A DNA stretch of 64,000 nt. Origin: Pantoea sp. Ep11b. Its GTDB lineage: Bacteria; Pseudomonadota; Gammaproteobacteria; Enterobacterales; Enterobacteriaceae. Under the pieces are notes generated by a model. That model saw only the letters and a list, made by a program, of their open reading frames with translations, was not told the origin of the DNA and searched no databases. Positions 1-10,578 of the stretch are shown piece by piece (the first letter of the stretch is position 1; the number at the start of each line of letters is the position of its first letter). The stretch covers positions 558,001 to 622,000 of the forward strand of contig NZ_CP160631.1 in the NCBI RefSeq assembly GCF_040783975.1, read 5' to 3'. The position numbers and the translations under genes are program-made.

Positions 1-1917
1 CCCTTTGCGATTCGGGGGGATCTGGGTGTCGACTGGGTGCGTCATCGTGACGAGTCAGGCTGGCGGCGTTGGGTGCCGTGGCCGCAGCTGCATGCGGAAG
101 ATATCATGCTGGGCAATCCGCCCGGCATTCCTGACGTGACCATGGTGCATCTGCAGCGGGCCGATGCGACGCTCTCCCCGCTCTCGCTGCTGCATAAAGA
201 GCTGTTTATCCCCTGGATTAAACTGCAGCGGCCTGATGCCCGGCTGATCCAGACGGCCGATAAGAAGAACAACTGGACGTTCGACCTCGCCAGCAGTGAC
301 AGCGATGAGAAGGCGAAAACGCCCTCCGCCTGGTCATTCCGCCTGGATAACATTCTGTTTGACCAGGGGCAGATTCGCTATCGCGATGCAGTTAACCGCG
401 CGGACGTCACCGTTCAGATCAATCCGCTGGGTAAACCGGTGCCTTACGCGCAGATCGCCGGCGGCGACGACCAGCAGAAGGGCGCGGGCGACTTCGTCTT
501 TGGCTGGAAGGCTAATGGCCGCTACAACAACGAGAAGCTCAGTGGCGAAGGGAAGATCGGCGGCATGCTGTCGCTGCGCAGCCAGAACACCCCGTTCCCG
601 ATTCAGGCCGATGTCCGCAATGGCACCACCCGCGTTCAGGTGACCGGTGGCCTGCAGGATCCGATGAACCTCGGCGGCCTGAACGTGCGGCTGCGTTTCT
701 CTGGCGATACGCTGGCGAACCTGTACGGTCTGACCGGCGTGCTGTTGCCGGACACCCCGCCGTATGAAACCGATGGTCATCTGATCGCAAAATTCAACGG
801 CAAAAAGGGCGCGGTCTACCGTTATGAAAAATTCAACGGCCACATTGGTGACAGCGATATTCACGGTTCGCTGGTCTACAGTCAGGTCAAACCCCGCCCG
901 ACCCTCAGTGGCGAGCTGACCTCTGAGCAGCTGCGGATAGCCGATCTGGGGCCGTTGATTGGTGTGGACTCTGGCAAAGGCAGCGAGAAAACGGCGCAGG
1001 CGAAGGCCCGGCGCGGTGAGAAATCGAATCAGCCTGCCGACCGCGTACTGCCGCACGATAAGTTTGAGACCAAAAGCTGGGACGTGATGGATGCCGACGT
1101 GAAGTTCAGCGGCAAACGTATCGAACACAGCAATTCGCTGCCGTTAAGCGATCTTTATACCCATCTGCAGATGAAAAACGGTGACCTGCTGCTGGATCCG
1201 CTGCGCTTTGGTGTAGCAGGCGGCAACCTGAACAGCACTATCCGTCTTGAGGGCAGTCGCTCACCGATGCGCGGGCGCGTGGATCTGCATGCGCGTAAGC
1301 TGCGCCTGCGTCAGATGTTCCCGGATGTGCAGGCGATGCAGAACAGCCTCGGCCAGCTTAATGGCGACGCCAGCTTCACCGGCACAGGGAACTCGGTAGC
1401 CGACCTGCTGGCGACCAGCAACGGCCAGCTTAAGCTGCTGATGAACGATGGCCTGATCAGCCGCAGCCTGATGGAGATCGCTGGCCTGAACGTCGGTAAC
1501 TATCTGGTGGGCAAACTGTTTGGCGATGATCAGGTGCGGATCAACTGCGCCGCCACGGATATCCGGCTGCAGAACGGTCTGGCGACGCCCAGCCTGTTTG
1601 TGTTCGATACCGAGAACGCGATCATCAACGTGTCAGGCAACGCGAACTTTGCCAGTGAGCGGCTGGATCTCTCGGTCAATCCCGAGAGTAAAGGCATCCG
1701 TATCGTGACGCTGCGTTCGCCGCTCTATGTGCGCGGCACGTTTAAAAATCCTGACGCGGGCGTTAAAACGGGGCCGCTGCTGGCGCGCGGTGCCGCAGCC
1801 GTGGCGCTGGGCGCGGTAGTCGGCCCGGCCGCCGCGCTGCTGGCACTGATCTCCCCCAGCGACAATGAAGATAACCAGTGCAGCACCGTACTGCAGCAGA
1901 TGAAGCAGAAGAAGTGA
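1..1917 (+). CDS. AsmA family protein (YhjG-like), 5' end missing
   Basis: The reading frame is open from base 1, so the gene starts outside the window; 638 residues are visible. The sequence has the features of the AsmA/YhjG group of envelope proteins: an early stretch with WVPWPQLHAEDIMLGNPPG, alternating hydrophobic/polar segments expected of the long beta-rich groove, and a conserved C-terminal part (about residues 440-600) with LNGDASFTGTGNSVADLL, followed by a hydrophobic alanine-rich segment. Family members lie in the inner membrane and periplasm and are linked to outer-membrane biogenesis and phospholipid transport. That role is family knowledge, not visible here. The stop codon directly abuts the stop of the convergent ppiC gene, with no terminator between them. 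In E. coli the gene next to ppiC is ilvC, so the neighbour differs here. Confidence 0.85.
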   Translation, partial: PFAIRGDLGVDWVRHRDESGWRRWVPWPQLHAEDIMLGNPPGIPDVTMVHLQRADATLSPLSLLHKELFIPWIKLQRPDARLIQTADKKNNWTFDLASSDSDEKAKTPSAWSFRLDNILFDQGQIRYRDAVNRADVTVQINPLGKPVPYAQIAGGDDQQKGAGDFVFGWKANGRYNNEKLSGEGKIGGMLSLRSQNTPFPIQADVRNGTTRVQVTGGLQDPMNLGGLNVRLRFSGDTLANLYGLTGVLLPDTPPYETDGHLIAKFNGKKGAVYRYEKFNGHIGDSDIHGSLVYSQVKPRPTLSGELTSEQLRIADLGPLIGVDSGKGSEKTAQAKARRGEKSNQPADRVLPHDKFETKSWDVMDADVKFSGKRIEHSNSLPLSDLYTHLQMKNGDLLLDPLRFGVAGGNLNSTIRLEGSRSPMRGRVDLHARKLRLRQMFPDVQAMQNSLGQLNGDASFTGTGNSVADLLATSNGQLKLLMNDGLISRSLMEIAGLNVGNYLVGKLFGDDQVRINCAATDIRLQNGLATPSLFVFDTENAIINVSGNANFASERLDLSVNPESKGIRIVTLRSPLYVRGTFKNPDAGVKTGPLLARGAAAVALGAVVGPAAALLALISPSDNEDNQCSTVLQQMKQKK

Positions 1918-2199
1918 TCAGTTGCGGTAGAGCACTTTGATAATGTGGTAACCAAAGCTGGTTTTTACCGGCCCGTAAGGCGTCAGCAGCGGGCAGGTAA
2001 AGACCGCTTTATCAAAGGCCGGTACCATCTGTCCCTGACGGAACTCCCCCAGATCCCCCCCCTTCCGGCCGGAAGGGCAGGTTGAGTGTTTCTTTGCCAG
2101 CTGCTGGAAATTGCCGCCTTTCGCCAGTTTCGCCAGAATCTCTTTTGCCAGCGCTTCCTCTTTGACCAGGATGTGTAAAGCCGCCGCGGTTTTCGCCAT
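1918..2199 (-). CDS. ppiC: Peptidyl-prolyl cis-trans isomerase C (parvulin)
   Basis: A 93-residue single-domain parvulin that catalyses cis-trans isomerisation of X-Pro peptide bonds in the cytoplasm. The start ALHILVKEE, the central [14 protein letters not shown], the glycine-rich [21 protein letters not shown] and the C-terminal [13 protein letters not shown] are the standard parvulin signature blocks, and the length matches E. coli PpiC. The gene is divergent from rep, as in E. coli, with about 75 bases between the two start codons. Its stop is immediately adjacent to the stop of the AsmA-family gene on the other strand. Confidence 0.96.
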   Translation of the reverse strand: MAKTAAALHILVKEEALAKEILAKLAKGGNFQQLAKKHSTCPSGRKGGDLGEFRQGQMVPAFDKAVFTCPLLTPYGPVKTSFGYHIIKVLYRN

Positions 2200-2274
2200 G
2201 TTGGTATCTCGGTTGTGTATAATTGCCGCCCAGTATAAACCCCTTTCTTTTGATTCAATCAGGCGATTTCTTCT
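2200..2274. promoter_or_regulatory. Divergent ppiC/rep promoter region
   Basis: The 75-base gap between the divergent ppiC and rep starts must hold both promoters. On the plus strand a perfect TATAAT lies at 2218-2223, about 52 bases before the rep ATG, but I see no good -35 hexamer at 16-18 bases. Assignment to rep is therefore tentative. Confidence 0.45.
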
Positions 2275-4296
2275 ATGCGTTTAAACCCCAGCCAACAACG
2301 TGCCGTCGAATTTGTTACCGGTCCCTGTCTGGTGCTGGCGGGCGCGGGGTCAGGTAAAACCCGCGTGATTACCAATAAAATTGCCCATCTGATTCGTGAG
2401 TGCGGCTATCAGGCGCGCCATATCGCGGCGGTGACCTTTACCAACAAGGCGTCGCGCGAAATGAAAGAGCGTGTGGCGCAGACCCTGGGCCGCAAAGAGG
2501 CGCGCGGCCTGCTGATCTCGACGTTCCATACGCTGGGTCTTGAGATCATCAAGCGCGAAACGGCGGCGCTGGGCATGAAGTCCAACTTCTCGCTGTTCGA
2601 CGATCAGGATCAGCTCGCGCTGCTGAAAGAGCTGACGAAAGAGTGGCTGGAAGAGGATAAGACGCTGTTGCAGCAGCTGATCTCTACCATCTCAAACTGG
2701 AAGAACGATCTGGTCGATCCGCCAACCGCCACCGCGCAGGCGCGATCGCAGCAGGATCATATCTTTGCCCACTGTTACGCCCTCTACAGCCAGCATCTCA
2801 AATCGTGCAACGTGCTGGACTTTGACGACCTGATTCTGCTGCCAACGCTGCTGCTGCAGCGTAATCCGGAGGTGCGTGAACGCTGGCAGCAGCGTATCCG
2901 TTACCTGCTGGTGGATGAGTATCAGGATACCAACACCAGCCAGTATGAGCTGGTAAAGCTGCTGGTCGGCGCGCGGGCCCGCTTCACGGTGGTGGGCGAC
3001 GATGACCAGTCGATCTACTCCTGGCGCGGCGCACGGCCGCAGAATCTGGTGCTGCTGAGTCAGGATTTCCCGGCGCTGGAGGTGGTGAAGCTGGAGCAGA
3101 ACTACCGCTCATCGCAGCGCATTCTGAAAGCGGCAAACATCCTGATCGCCAATAATCCGCACGTCTTTGAAAAGCGTCTCTTTTCGGAGCTGGGGCAGGG
3201 CAGCGAACTCAAGGTGCTGACCGCCAACAGCGAGGAGCACGAAGCCGAACGGGTGACCGGCGAACTGATCGCGCACCACTTTATCAACCGGACGCAGTAT
3301 AAAGATTACGCGATCCTTTACCGGGGCAATCATCAGTCGCGAACCTTTGAAAAGTTCCTGATGCAGAACCGCATCCCCTATCGCATCTCGGGCGGTACCT
3401 CGTTCTTCTCACGACCGGAGATCAAAGATCTGCTCGCCTATCTGCGCGTGCTGACCAATCCCGAGGATGACAGCGCGTTTCTGCGCATCGTGAACACGCC
3501 GCGCCGCGAGATTGGCCCGGCCACGCTGCAGAAGCTCGGTGAGTGGGCCAGCCTGCGCAGTAAAAGCCTGTTTAACGCCAGCTTTGATGTCGGGCTGGGG
3601 CAGACGCTTACCGGGCGCGGCCTGGAGCACCTGCAGCGGTTTACCCACTGGCTGAATGAGATTATCCAGCTGGCCGAACGTGAACCGGTCAACGCCGTCC
3701 GCGATCTGATCCGCGGCATCGACTATGAGAGCTGGCTGTTCGAAACCTCTGGCAGCCCGAAAGCCGCCGAGATGCGGATGAAGAACGTCAATACGCTGTT
3801 TCAGTGGATGACCGAAATGCTTGAAGGCAGCGATATCGACGAGCCGATGACCCTGGCGCAGGTTGTCACCCGCTTTACCCTGCGCGACATGATGGAGCGC
3901 GGCGAAAGCGATGAGGAGCTGGATCAGGTGCAGCTGATGACGCTGCACGCCTCAAAAGGGCTGGAGTTCCCCTATGTCTTCCTCGTCGGGATGGAAGAGG
4001 GGCTGCTGCCGCATCAGAGCAGCATCGATGAGCACAATATCGAAGAGGAGCGCCGTCTGGCTTACGTCGGTATCACCCGGGCGCAGAAAGAGCTGACCTT
4101 TACCCTGTGCCGCGAACGCCGGCAGTATGGCGAGCTGGTCCGGCCTGAACCGAGTCGTTTTCTGCTGGAGCTGCCGCAGGACGATCTGCAGTGGGAGACC
4201 GAGCGCAAGGTGGTCAGTGCCGAGGAGCGGATGAAAACCGGTCAGAGCCGGGTTGCCGGGCTGAGAGCGATGCTGGATAAGGCGAAGAAGGGTTAA
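2275..4296 (+). CDS. rep: ATP-dependent DNA helicase Rep
   Basis: A 673-residue superfamily 1A 3'-5' helicase, the length of E. coli Rep. It moves with the replication fork (through DnaB) and clears protein roadblocks; it is also needed for rolling-circle replication of some phages. Visible motifs in order: Walker A AGAGSGKT at residues 22-29, [13 protein letters not shown] (Ia), DEYQDTN (Walker B, near 215), [15 protein letters not shown] (III), [10 protein letters not shown] (IV), [15 protein letters not shown] (V) and [13 protein letters not shown] (VI). It differs from UvrD at 34293 by its shorter C terminus. It is followed by convergent gppA after 47 bases. Confidence 0.98.
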   Translation: MRLNPSQQRAVEFVTGPCLVLAGAGSGKTRVITNKIAHLIRECGYQARHIAAVTFTNKASREMKERVAQTLGRKEARGLLISTFHTLGLEIIKRETAALGMKSNFSLFDDQDQLALLKELTKEWLEEDKTLLQQLISTISNWKNDLVDPPTATAQARSQQDHIFAHCYALYSQHLKSCNVLDFDDLILLPTLLLQRNPEVRERWQQRIRYLLVDEYQDTNTSQYELVKLLVGARARFTVVGDDDQSIYSWRGARPQNLVLLSQDFPALEVVKLEQNYRSSQRILKAANILIANNPHVFEKRLFSELGQGSELKVLTANSEEHEAERVTGELIAHHFINRTQYKDYAILYRGNHQSRTFEKFLMQNRIPYRISGGTSFFSRPEIKDLLAYLRVLTNPEDDSAFLRIVNTPRREIGPATLQKLGEWASLRSKSLFNASFDVGLGQTLTGRGLEHLQRFTHWLNEIIQLAEREPVNAVRDLIRGIDYESWLFETSGSPKAAEMRMKNVNTLFQWMTEMLEGSDIDEPMTLAQVVTRFTLRDMMERGESDEELDQVQLMTLHASKGLEFPYVFLVGMEEGLLPHQSSIDEHNIEEERRLAYVGITRAQKELTFTLCRERRQYGELVRPEPSRFLLELPQDDLQWETERKVVSAEERMKTGQSRVAGLRAMLDKAKKG

Positions 4297-4343
4297 GACA
4301 GGAAAACGGAGAGGCGATGGACATTCGCCTCACCGGGCCGGGC

Positions 4344-5828
4344 TTACGACAGCGTTAACAGCCAGTGGACGTAAGACTGATAATGGCTTTCCTGCTCAAG
4401 CAGTTCATTGCGCAGCGGATGCGCCTCCAGCCAGCCCGCGGGCAGGGTCAGATGCAGGGCATCATCGTCCGCCTGAAGCCGGACCGCAGGCAGGGTGTCA
4501 TCGCGACGACGGGTGGAGAAGATGATCGCCAGCCGCAGCAGACGGCACATCCGTTCCGCCAGGCGCGGCGGCAGGGCATTCTGCTGGGCCAGCAGCGCCA
4601 GATCGATGCTGCCGCTCTGATTCTGCAGTAAACAGGCCAGCAGCTTCTTCTGCGCCGGGGTGAAGCCGGGCAGGTCGAGATGACGCACCAGGTAGGCCGC
4701 ATGCTGTGGTGCATGGCGGAAATCGACGCTCAGGCCGATTTCGTGGATCGTGCAGGCGCTGATCAGCAGCTCACGACAGCGTTGATCCAGCTTCCACGGC
4801 GTGGAAACCTGGCGGAAAAAGCTCTCTGCCAGCTGACGCACGCGATCGGCCTGTTCAACATCAATGCTGAAACGGCGCTGGACGTTGTGCAGGGTGCGGG
4901 TGCGAATATCGCGATCGATGGGCAGATGCAGCATGCCGTAGACCAGCCCTTCGCGCAGGGCGCCGCCCGCCAGCGTCATGCTGTCGATACTCAGCTCCTG
5001 GAAGATGGCGATCAGAATCGACAGACCGCTGGGGAAGACCAGTGCCCGCTCCAGCGTCAGCCCTTCGATTTCCAGCTCTTCCAGTTTGCCGCACTGAATG
5101 GCGCGCTGTTTCAGCTGCTGAAGTTTATTCAGCGTGATGCGCTCATCCATGCCCTGAGCGACCATGATCTCCTGCAGCGCCTGAACCGTGCCGGAGGCAC
5201 CGACGCACGCCTGCCAGCCCTGCTCACGCAATTGGGCGGCAATGGGCTGAATCATCGCCCGTGCGGCGCGCTCTGCCTGATCAAAGTTCTCTTTTGCCAG
5301 ATGGCGGTCGCTGAAGAAGCGTTCCAGCCAGGTGACGCAGCCCATCGGCAGACTGAACAGCACCGAAGCATGGGAGCCGTCGCCGGTCGCCAGCTCGGTG
5401 CTGCCGCCGCCGATGTCGACCACTAAACGCTGATCGGAACCGCCAGTGGTGTGGGCCACACCCTGATAAATCAGGCGCGCCTCTTCCTCACCGCTGATGA
5501 CGTTGATGGGGCAGCCGAGGATCTGCTGAGCCGTGTCGAGGAACGTCTGCGCGTTGGCCGCCAGACGCAGCGTGGCGGTCGCCACCACGCGAATCTGATC
5601 GAGGGGAATATCCTGCAGTTGTTCAGAGAAGAGTCTCAGGCACTGCCAGCCGCGCGACATCGCCTCGGCTGACAACAGGTTATTTTTATCCAGTCCGGCT
5701 GCAAGGCGAACCTTGCGCTTAATTTTCGCAACGGTCTGGATACTGCCAGAGACCTCGCGCACCACCAACATATGAAAGCTGTTAGATCCTAAATCAATCG
5801 CTGCATAGAGTGACGACGCGCTTAGCAT
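4344..5828 (-). CDS. gppA: Guanosine-5'-triphosphate,3'-diphosphate pyrophosphatase / exopolyphosphatase GppA
   Basis: 494 residues, exactly the E. coli length. GppA hydrolyses pppGpp to ppGpp during the stringent response and also degrades long-chain polyphosphate. The N-terminal ASKHA phosphate-binding motif [12 protein letters not shown] (residues about 10-21) and the second phosphate loop [11 protein letters not shown] (near 140) are present, followed by the helical HD-like C-terminal domain of the Ppx/GppA family. The start lies six bases after the rhlB stop, so rhlB-gppA is a two-gene operon, as in other enterobacteria. Confidence 0.97.
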   Translation of the reverse strand: MLSASSLYAAIDLGSNSFHMLVVREVSGSIQTVAKIKRKVRLAAGLDKNNLLSAEAMSRGWQCLRLFSEQLQDIPLDQIRVVATATLRLAANAQTFLDTAQQILGCPINVISGEEEARLIYQGVAHTTGGSDQRLVVDIGGGSTELATGDGSHASVLFSLPMGCVTWLERFFSDRHLAKENFDQAERAARAMIQPIAAQLREQGWQACVGASGTVQALQEIMVAQGMDERITLNKLQQLKQRAIQCGKLEELEIEGLTLERALVFPSGLSILIAIFQELSIDSMTLAGGALREGLVYGMLHLPIDRDIRTRTLHNVQRRFSIDVEQADRVRQLAESFFRQVSTPWKLDQRCRELLISACTIHEIGLSVDFRHAPQHAAYLVRHLDLPGFTPAQKKLLACLLQNQSGSIDLALLAQQNALPPRLAERMCRLLRLAIIFSTRRRDDTLPAVRLQADDDALHLTLPAGWLEAHPLRNELLEQESHYQSYVHWLLTLS

Positions 5829-5834
5829 GATGGC

Positions 5835-7127
5835 CTAACCTGAACGTTTACGGTTGTTGTTGCGTGGTGCACCGCGACGATTGCCGTTGTTGCCCCCGCG
5901 ACGCGGGCCATTACCGGAACGGCTGCGTTGCAGACGTTTAGGCGGCGGTAAATCGGTTAACAGCGCTTCGCTGCTGTACTTGCTGACCGGAATACTGTGA
6001 CCGATATACTCTTCGATCGACGGCAGATTCAGCGCGTACTCTTCACAGGCCAGGCTAATTGAGTGTCCGCTGGCACCGGCACGACCCGTACGGCCAATGC
6101 GGTGAACGTAATCTTCACAGTCGTCAGGCAGGTCGTAGTTAAAGACGTGCGTCACCGCCGGAATGTGCAGACCACGGGCAGCCACGTCGGTAGCAACCAG
6201 AATATCCACATCACCTTTGGTGAAGTCATCCAGAATGCGCAGACGCTTCTTCTGAGCCACGTCGCCGGTCAGCAGGCCAACACGATGTCCATCGGCGGCC
6301 AGATGGCCCCAGATATCTTCACAGCGGTGTTTGGTGTTAGCAAAAACAATGGCACGGTCGGGCCACTCTTCTTCGAGCAGCGTCTGCAGCAGGCGCATTT
6401 TCTCTTCGTTAGACGGATAGAAAAGCTCTTCCTGAATGCGATGACCGGTTTTTTGCTCCGGTTCCACTTCCACATATTCCGCACTGTTCATGTGCTCGAA
6501 TGCCAGCTCACGGACGCGATAAGAGAGCGTAGCTGAGAAGAGCATGCTCAGACGCTGAGTGGCCGGCGGCATGCGACGGAACAGCCAGCGGATATCTTTG
6601 ATAAAGCCGAGATCGAACATGCGGTCGGCTTCATCCAGCACCATGACCTGAATGGCGCTGAGATTGACGTGATTCTGCTTCGCATAATCGATCAGGCGAC
6701 CGGTGGTGGCGACCAGAATATCAACGCCCTGTTCCAGCACTTTCAGCTGTTTGTCGTAACCGTCTCCGCCATAGGCGAGACCCAGTTTCAGGCCGGTTGA
6801 GGCGGTGAGGGGTTCGGCATCCGCATGAATCTGCACAGCAAGTTCACGCGTCGGCGCAAGAATTAATGCCCGTGGCTGGTTTACCTGCCGGCCTTCAGCC
6901 GCAGGATGAGAAAGAAGATGATGAAACGTTGACGTCAGAAACGCCATCGTTTTGCCGGTACCGGTTTGCGCCTGGCCTGCGACATCACGCCCTGAAAGCG
7001 TAAAAGGCAGAGCTAACGCCTGAATCGGCGTGCAGTACTGAAAGCCTTTACTATCAAGGGCTTCCACCACTTTCGGGTGCAGGGCGAAGTCGGAAAACTT
7101 CTGTTCAGTTAAGTGTGTTTTGCTCAT
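5835..7127 (-). CDS. rhlB: ATP-dependent RNA helicase RhlB
   Basis: A 430-residue DEAD-box RNA helicase, the helicase of the RNase E degradosome, which unwinds structured RNA for PNPase. Motifs: Q motif [14 protein letters not shown] (11-24) with GFQYCTPIQ, Walker A AQTGTGKT (53-60), [25 protein letters not shown], the SAT motif in [22 protein letters not shown] and [10 protein letters not shown]. The C-terminal 30 residues are a basic Arg/Asn/Gly tail. The protein is slightly longer than E. coli RhlB (421). It is transcribed divergently from trxA and is the first gene of the rhlB-gppA operon. Confidence 0.98.
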   Translation of the reverse strand: MSKTHLTEQKFSDFALHPKVVEALDSKGFQYCTPIQALALPFTLSGRDVAGQAQTGTGKTMAFLTSTFHHLLSHPAAEGRQVNQPRALILAPTRELAVQIHADAEPLTASTGLKLGLAYGGDGYDKQLKVLEQGVDILVATTGRLIDYAKQNHVNLSAIQVMVLDEADRMFDLGFIKDIRWLFRRMPPATQRLSMLFSATLSYRVRELAFEHMNSAEYVEVEPEQKTGHRIQEELFYPSNEEKMRLLQTLLEEEWPDRAIVFANTKHRCEDIWGHLAADGHRVGLLTGDVAQKKRLRILDDFTKGDVDILVATDVAARGLHIPAVTHVFNYDLPDDCEDYVHRIGRTGRAGASGHSISLACEEYALNLPSIEEYIGHSIPVSKYSSEALLTDLPPPKRLQRSRSGNGPRRGGNNGNRRGAPRNNNRKRSG

Positions 7128-7244
7128 AGTGTGGTAGAATATCAGCTTACTATCGCTTTACGAAAGCGTATCCGATGAAATAAAGTCAACCTACATTGGT
7201 ATATATTACGCCAATTCGCCAGGCATAATCTTGTGGAGTAAAAC
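7128..7244. promoter_or_regulatory. Divergent rhlB/trxA intergenic region
   Basis: The 117-base AT-rich gap separates the divergent rhlB and trxA starts and must contain both promoters. The trxA ribosome binding site is TGGAG at 7232-7236, ahead of the ATG at 7245. I could not choose a promoter hexamer pair with confidence. Confidence 0.4.
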
Positions 7245-7577
7245 ATGAGCAGCGATAAAATCGTTCATCTGACCGATGACAGTTTCGACACCGACGTGCT
7301 GAAAGCCGACGGCGTTACACTGGTAGATTTCTGGGCTGAATGGTGTGGTCCTTGCAAAATGATCGCGCCAATCCTTGATGAAGTTGCAGAAGAGTATGAT
7401 GGCAAGCTGACCATCGCTAAGCTGAATATTGACGATAACCCAGGCACGGCACCGAAGTATGGCATTCGTGGTATCCCGACGCTGCTGCTGTTCAAAAATG
7501 GCGAAGTTGCCGCGACCAAAGTGGGCGCGCTGTCTAAAGGCCAGCTGAAAGAGTTCCTGAACGCTAATCTGGCGTAA
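7245..7577 (+). CDS. trxA: Thioredoxin 1
   Basis: 110 residues, one more than E. coli because of an extra serine at position 3. It is the general cytoplasmic disulfide reductase, reduced by TrxB, and donates electrons to ribonucleotide reductase, PAPS reductase and MsrA. The active site WCGPC is at residues 33-37 (redox cysteines 34 and 37); the buried Asp of LVDFWAE and the cis-proline of GIPTLLLF are conserved. It sits immediately upstream of rho, as in E. coli. Confidence 0.99.
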   Translation: MSSDKIVHLTDDSFDTDVLKADGVTLVDFWAEWCGPCKMIAPILDEVAEEYDGKLTIAKLNIDDNPGTAPKYGIRGIPTLLLFKNGEVAATKVGALSKGQLKEFLNANLA

Positions 7578-7929
7578 TTCAGGGCTGAACGTCTGGCAGT
7601 GGTGAATTTATCTCCTGCTGCTGGACGTTCGCTTTCAGGCGTGCTAATTTACCCATACTGCATTACGCACTTACCCTGTAGTTAGCATCTAAAAGTTTTC
7701 CCTTGTTGAACCCTGTCGCACTGTACCTTTTAAAGAGAGAACGGTTCAGCAATCTTACGGTTAGCTCCAACTCTGGCATCACATTCGGACATCTTTCTGC
7801 ATACCGATCGCCATTCCATACGATGATCGTCGGGAAGCGCCGAAAAGAGCCATTAACGGCATGGATTAATTGCCATACCATTCACGACAAACATTCCGAG
7901 TATTACCCCGAGTTTAAGAACCCATCACT
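7578..7929 (+). promoter_or_regulatory. Leader region of rho (autoregulatory)
   Basis: About 350 bases separate trxA from rho. In E. coli rho has a long leader in which Rho terminates its own transcription, and the leader encodes the short peptide RhoL; this is established for the family. Here I see no convincing RhoL homologue. A frame open from a TTG at 7703 runs to 7933 and ends in an ATGA overlap with the rho start, but it lacks a good ribosome binding site and is not recognisable. An imperfect inverted repeat (GAACGTC near 7588 with GACGTTC near 7623) lies just after trxA without a clear T-run, so it is not a convincing terminator. Confidence 0.55.
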
Positions 7930-9189
7930 ATGAATCTTACCGAATTAAAGAATACGCCGGTTGCTGAGCTGATTACTCTCGGCGAAAATATGGGGCTGGA
8001 AAATCAGGCTCGCATGCGCAAGCAGGACATTATCTTTTCAATCCTGAAGCAGCACGCGAAAAGCGGCGAAGACATCTTCGGTGATGGCGTGCTGGAGATC
8101 CTTCAGGATGGATTTGGATTCCTCCGTTCAGGAGACAGCTCCTACCTCGCCGGCCCTGATGATATCTACGTTTCCCCCAGCCAAATCCGCCGCTTCAACC
8201 TCCGCACTGGTGACACCATCTCTGGCAAAATCCGTCCACCGAAAGAAGGTGAGCGTTATTTTGCACTGCTGAAAGTTAACGAAGTTAACTATGACAAGCC
8301 GGAGAATGCGCGTAATAAGATTCTGTTCGAAAACCTCACACCGCTGCACGCCAACAAGCGTCTGCGTATGGAGCGGGGTAATGGCTCAACGGAAGATTTA
8401 ACCGCCCGCGTACTGGATCTGGCTTCGCCAATCGGTCGTGGTCAGCGCGGTCTGATCGTGGCACCGCCGAAAGCCGGTAAAACCATGCTGCTGCAGAACA
8501 TTGCGCAGAGCCTGGCGTACAACTACCCGGACTGCGTGCTGATGGTGCTGCTGATTGACGAACGTCCGGAAGAAGTGACCGAGATGCAGCGTCTGGTTAA
8601 AGGCGAAGTCATCGCCTCGACCTTTGATGAGCCTGCATCACGCCACGTTCAGGTTGCTGAAATGGTGATCGAGAAGGCCAAGCGTCTGGTTGAGCACAAG
8701 AAAGACGTTATCATCCTGCTTGACTCCATTACCCGTCTGGCGCGCGCCTACAACACCGTCGTACCGGCTTCAGGTAAAGTTCTGACAGGTGGTGTGGATG
8801 CCAACGCCCTGCATCGTCCAAAGCGCTTCTTTGGTGCGGCACGTAACGTGGAAGAGGGCGGCAGCCTGACCATCATTGCAACGGCGCTGGTTGATACCGG
8901 TTCGAAGATGGATGAAGTGATTTACGAAGAGTTTAAAGGTACAGGTAACATGGAACTGCACCTTGCGCGTAAAATTGCTGAAAAACGTGTCTTCCCGGCG
9001 ATCGATTACAACCGTTCCGGTACCCGTAAAGAAGAGCTGCTGACTTCTCAGGAAGAGCTGCAGAAGATGTGGATCCTGCGCAAGATTATTCACCCGATGG
9101 GCGAAATCGACGCGATGGAGTTCCTCATCAACAAGCTGGCGATGACCAAAACCAACGATGAATTCTTCGACATGATGAAGCGTTCTTAA
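7930..9189 (+). CDS. rho: Transcription termination factor Rho
   Basis: 419 residues, the same as E. coli and nearly identical along its length. Rho is a hexameric RNA-dependent ATPase that loads on C-rich rut RNA and terminates transcription. The N-terminal helical domain [11 protein letters not shown], the cold-shock-like primary RNA site with DGFGFLR (about 60-66), the P-loop PPKAGKT (about 179-185), the Walker B region [14 protein letters not shown], the Q-loop [10 protein letters not shown] and the R-loop GTGNMEL are all intact. The ATG at 7930 is fixed by the conserved N terminus. Two intrinsic terminators follow. Confidence 0.99.
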   Translation: MNLTELKNTPVAELITLGENMGLENQARMRKQDIIFSILKQHAKSGEDIFGDGVLEILQDGFGFLRSGDSSYLAGPDDIYVSPSQIRRFNLRTGDTISGKIRPPKEGERYFALLKVNEVNYDKPENARNKILFENLTPLHANKRLRMERGNGSTEDLTARVLDLASPIGRGQRGLIVAPPKAGKTMLLQNIAQSLAYNYPDCVLMVLLIDERPEEVTEMQRLVKGEVIASTFDEPASRHVQVAEMVIEKAKRLVEHKKDVIILLDSITRLARAYNTVVPASGKVLTGGVDANALHRPKRFFGAARNVEEGGSLTIIATALVDTGSKMDEVIYEEFKGTGNMELHLARKIAEKRVFPAIDYNRSGTRKEELLTSQEELQKMWILRKIIHPMGEIDAMEFLINKLAMTKTNDEFFDMMKRS

Positions 9190-9203
9190 TCCGAAACTGC
9201 CAG

Positions 9204-9228
9204 GCCGAACCTTTGATTCGGCTTTTTT
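9204..9228 (+). terminator. Intrinsic terminator after rho
   Basis: A perfect 6-bp stem GCCGAA (9204-9209) / TTCGGC (9217-9222) with a 7-base loop is followed by six T residues (9223-9228), 15 bases after the rho stop codon. Confidence 0.8.
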
Positions 9229-9255
9229 AGTCCGGATGCGCAGAAAATCGACCTG

Positions 9256-9281
9256 ACGCCACGTCTCAACGTGGCGTTTTT
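9256..9281 (+). terminator. Second intrinsic terminator between rho and wecA
   Basis: A perfect 9-bp stem ACGCCACGT (9256-9264) / ACGTGGCGT (9269-9277) with a CTCA loop runs into a T tract (9277-9281). Together with the hairpin at 9204 it forms a tandem terminator that insulates the ECA operon from rho. Confidence 0.85.
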
Positions 9282-9454
9282 CATTTATGAGCTATAGGAT
9301 TGAACACTGGCAGGAGCATTTATAATGACTGTGGTAGCGATGGCGAAGGTTTAATCGTTCGTCTGTCTCTTTACGCAGAATTCGGAATCCGACACAGCGA
9401 CAGGCGAGCTTTTTCGCGTATTGTTGTGCGGGATGTTAGCTGAGAGCGTTTAAC
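9282..9454 (+). promoter_or_regulatory. Promoter/leader region of the ECA (wec) operon
   Basis: This 173-base gap precedes wecA. A TATAAT hexamer lies at 9321-9326, and TTGAAC at 9300-9305 could be a -35 element, although the 15-base spacing is short. A start near 9333 would leave a leader of about 120 bases before the wecA GTG. I see no ops/JUMPStart element of the kind bound by RfaH. Confidence 0.5.
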
Positions 9455-10549
9455 GTGAATTTACTCACTATGAGTACTGAGCTTGGATTAATTTTTCTCT
9501 TTTCTTTGGCTTTCCTCTTTTTTGCTCGAAAAGCAGCTAAAAAAATTGGTTTAGTGGATAAGCCTAACTCACGTAAACGCCACCATGGCGCGATTCCGTT
9601 GGTCGGCGGCATTTCTGTGTTCGCAGGTATCTGCTTCACGTTCGCCATTACCAACTACTATCTGCCCCACGCGCTGCTCTATCTGGGCTGTGCCGGTGTG
9701 CTGGTGCTGGTCGGGGCGCTGGATGACCGTTTCGACATCAGCGTTAAAATCCGTGCGGTCGTGCAGGCCATTGTCGCGCTGGTGATGATGTTTGGTGCCA
9801 AGCTCTACCTGCTCAGCCTGGGATTTATCGTTGGGCCAATCGAGCTGATCGTCGGGCCCTTCGGCTATGTGCTGACGCTGTTTGCCGTCTGGGCCGCAAT
9901 TAACGCCTTTAACATGGTAGACGGCATTGACGGTCTGCTGGGCGGACTCTCGTCGGTGACATTTGCCGCGATGGGGATCATCCTCTACTTCGACGGCCAG
10001 ACCAGCCTCGCGATGTGGTGTTTTGCGATGATCGCCGCCACGCTGCCCTATATCCTGCTGAATCTCGGCTTCCTGGGACGCCGCTTCAAGGTCTTTATGG
10101 GCGATGCCGGCAGCACCATGATCGGTTTCACCATTATCTGGATTCTGCTGGAAACCACCCAGGGTCTGAGCCATCCCATTACCCCTGTGACCGCGCTGTG
10201 GCTGATTGCCATTCCCCTGATGGACATGGTGGCGATTATGTATCGTCGCCTGCGTAAAGGCATGAGTCCGTTTTCGGCTGACCGCCAGCACATCCACCAT
10301 CTGATTATGCGAGCCGGTTTCAGCTCGCGTCAGGCCTTTGTATTGATTACCGTGGCAGCGGCGATCCTGGCCGGTATCGGTGTGCTGGGTGAATATCTGG
10401 CGTTCATCCCGGAATGGGTAATGCTGCTGCTGTTCCTGGGCGCTTTTATGGTTTACGGCTACTGCCTGAAACATGCGTGGCGTGTGGCGCGACGTGTGCG
10501 GCGCATCAAGCGTCGTCTGAGCCATTATCGCGAAGCTAAAAACAAATGA
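9455..10549 (+). CDS. wecA: UDP-GlcNAc:undecaprenyl-phosphate GlcNAc-1-phosphate transferase WecA
   Basis: A 364-residue polytopic inner-membrane enzyme (E. coli 367). It transfers GlcNAc-1-phosphate from UDP-GlcNAc to undecaprenyl phosphate, making lipid I, the first step of ECA and of many O antigens. The start is GTG; the N terminus MNLLTMST aligns with E. coli. Family motifs: LVGALDDRFDIS (Mg-binding DD), NAFNMVDGIDGLLGG, FMGDAGSTMIGF and HxH in DRQHIHHLIMRAG. The segments between them are strongly hydrophobic, consistent with about 11 transmembrane helices. It is the first gene of the operon and overlaps wzzE by 4 bases (ATGA). Confidence 0.98.
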   Translation: MNLLTMSTELGLIFLFSLAFLFFARKAAKKIGLVDKPNSRKRHHGAIPLVGGISVFAGICFTFAITNYYLPHALLYLGCAGVLVLVGALDDRFDISVKIRAVVQAIVALVMMFGAKLYLLSLGFIVGPIELIVGPFGYVLTLFAVWAAINAFNMVDGIDGLLGGLSSVTFAAMGIILYFDGQTSLAMWCFAMIAATLPYILLNLGFLGRRFKVFMGDAGSTMIGFTIIWILLETTQGLSHPITPVTALWLIAIPLMDMVAIMYRRLRKGMSPFSADRQHIHHLIMRAGFSSRQAFVLITVAAAILAGIGVLGEYLAFIPEWVMLLLFLGAFMVYGYCLKHAWRVARRVRRIKRRLSHYREAKNK

Positions 10550-10578
10550 ACCCGATGCTGATAAAGGATAATGCTGGC

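Noticed and set aside
7703..7933. 76-residue frame overlapping the rho start
   Set aside because: TTG start without a clear ribosome binding site; better explained as rho leader RNA, although flagged as an open question.
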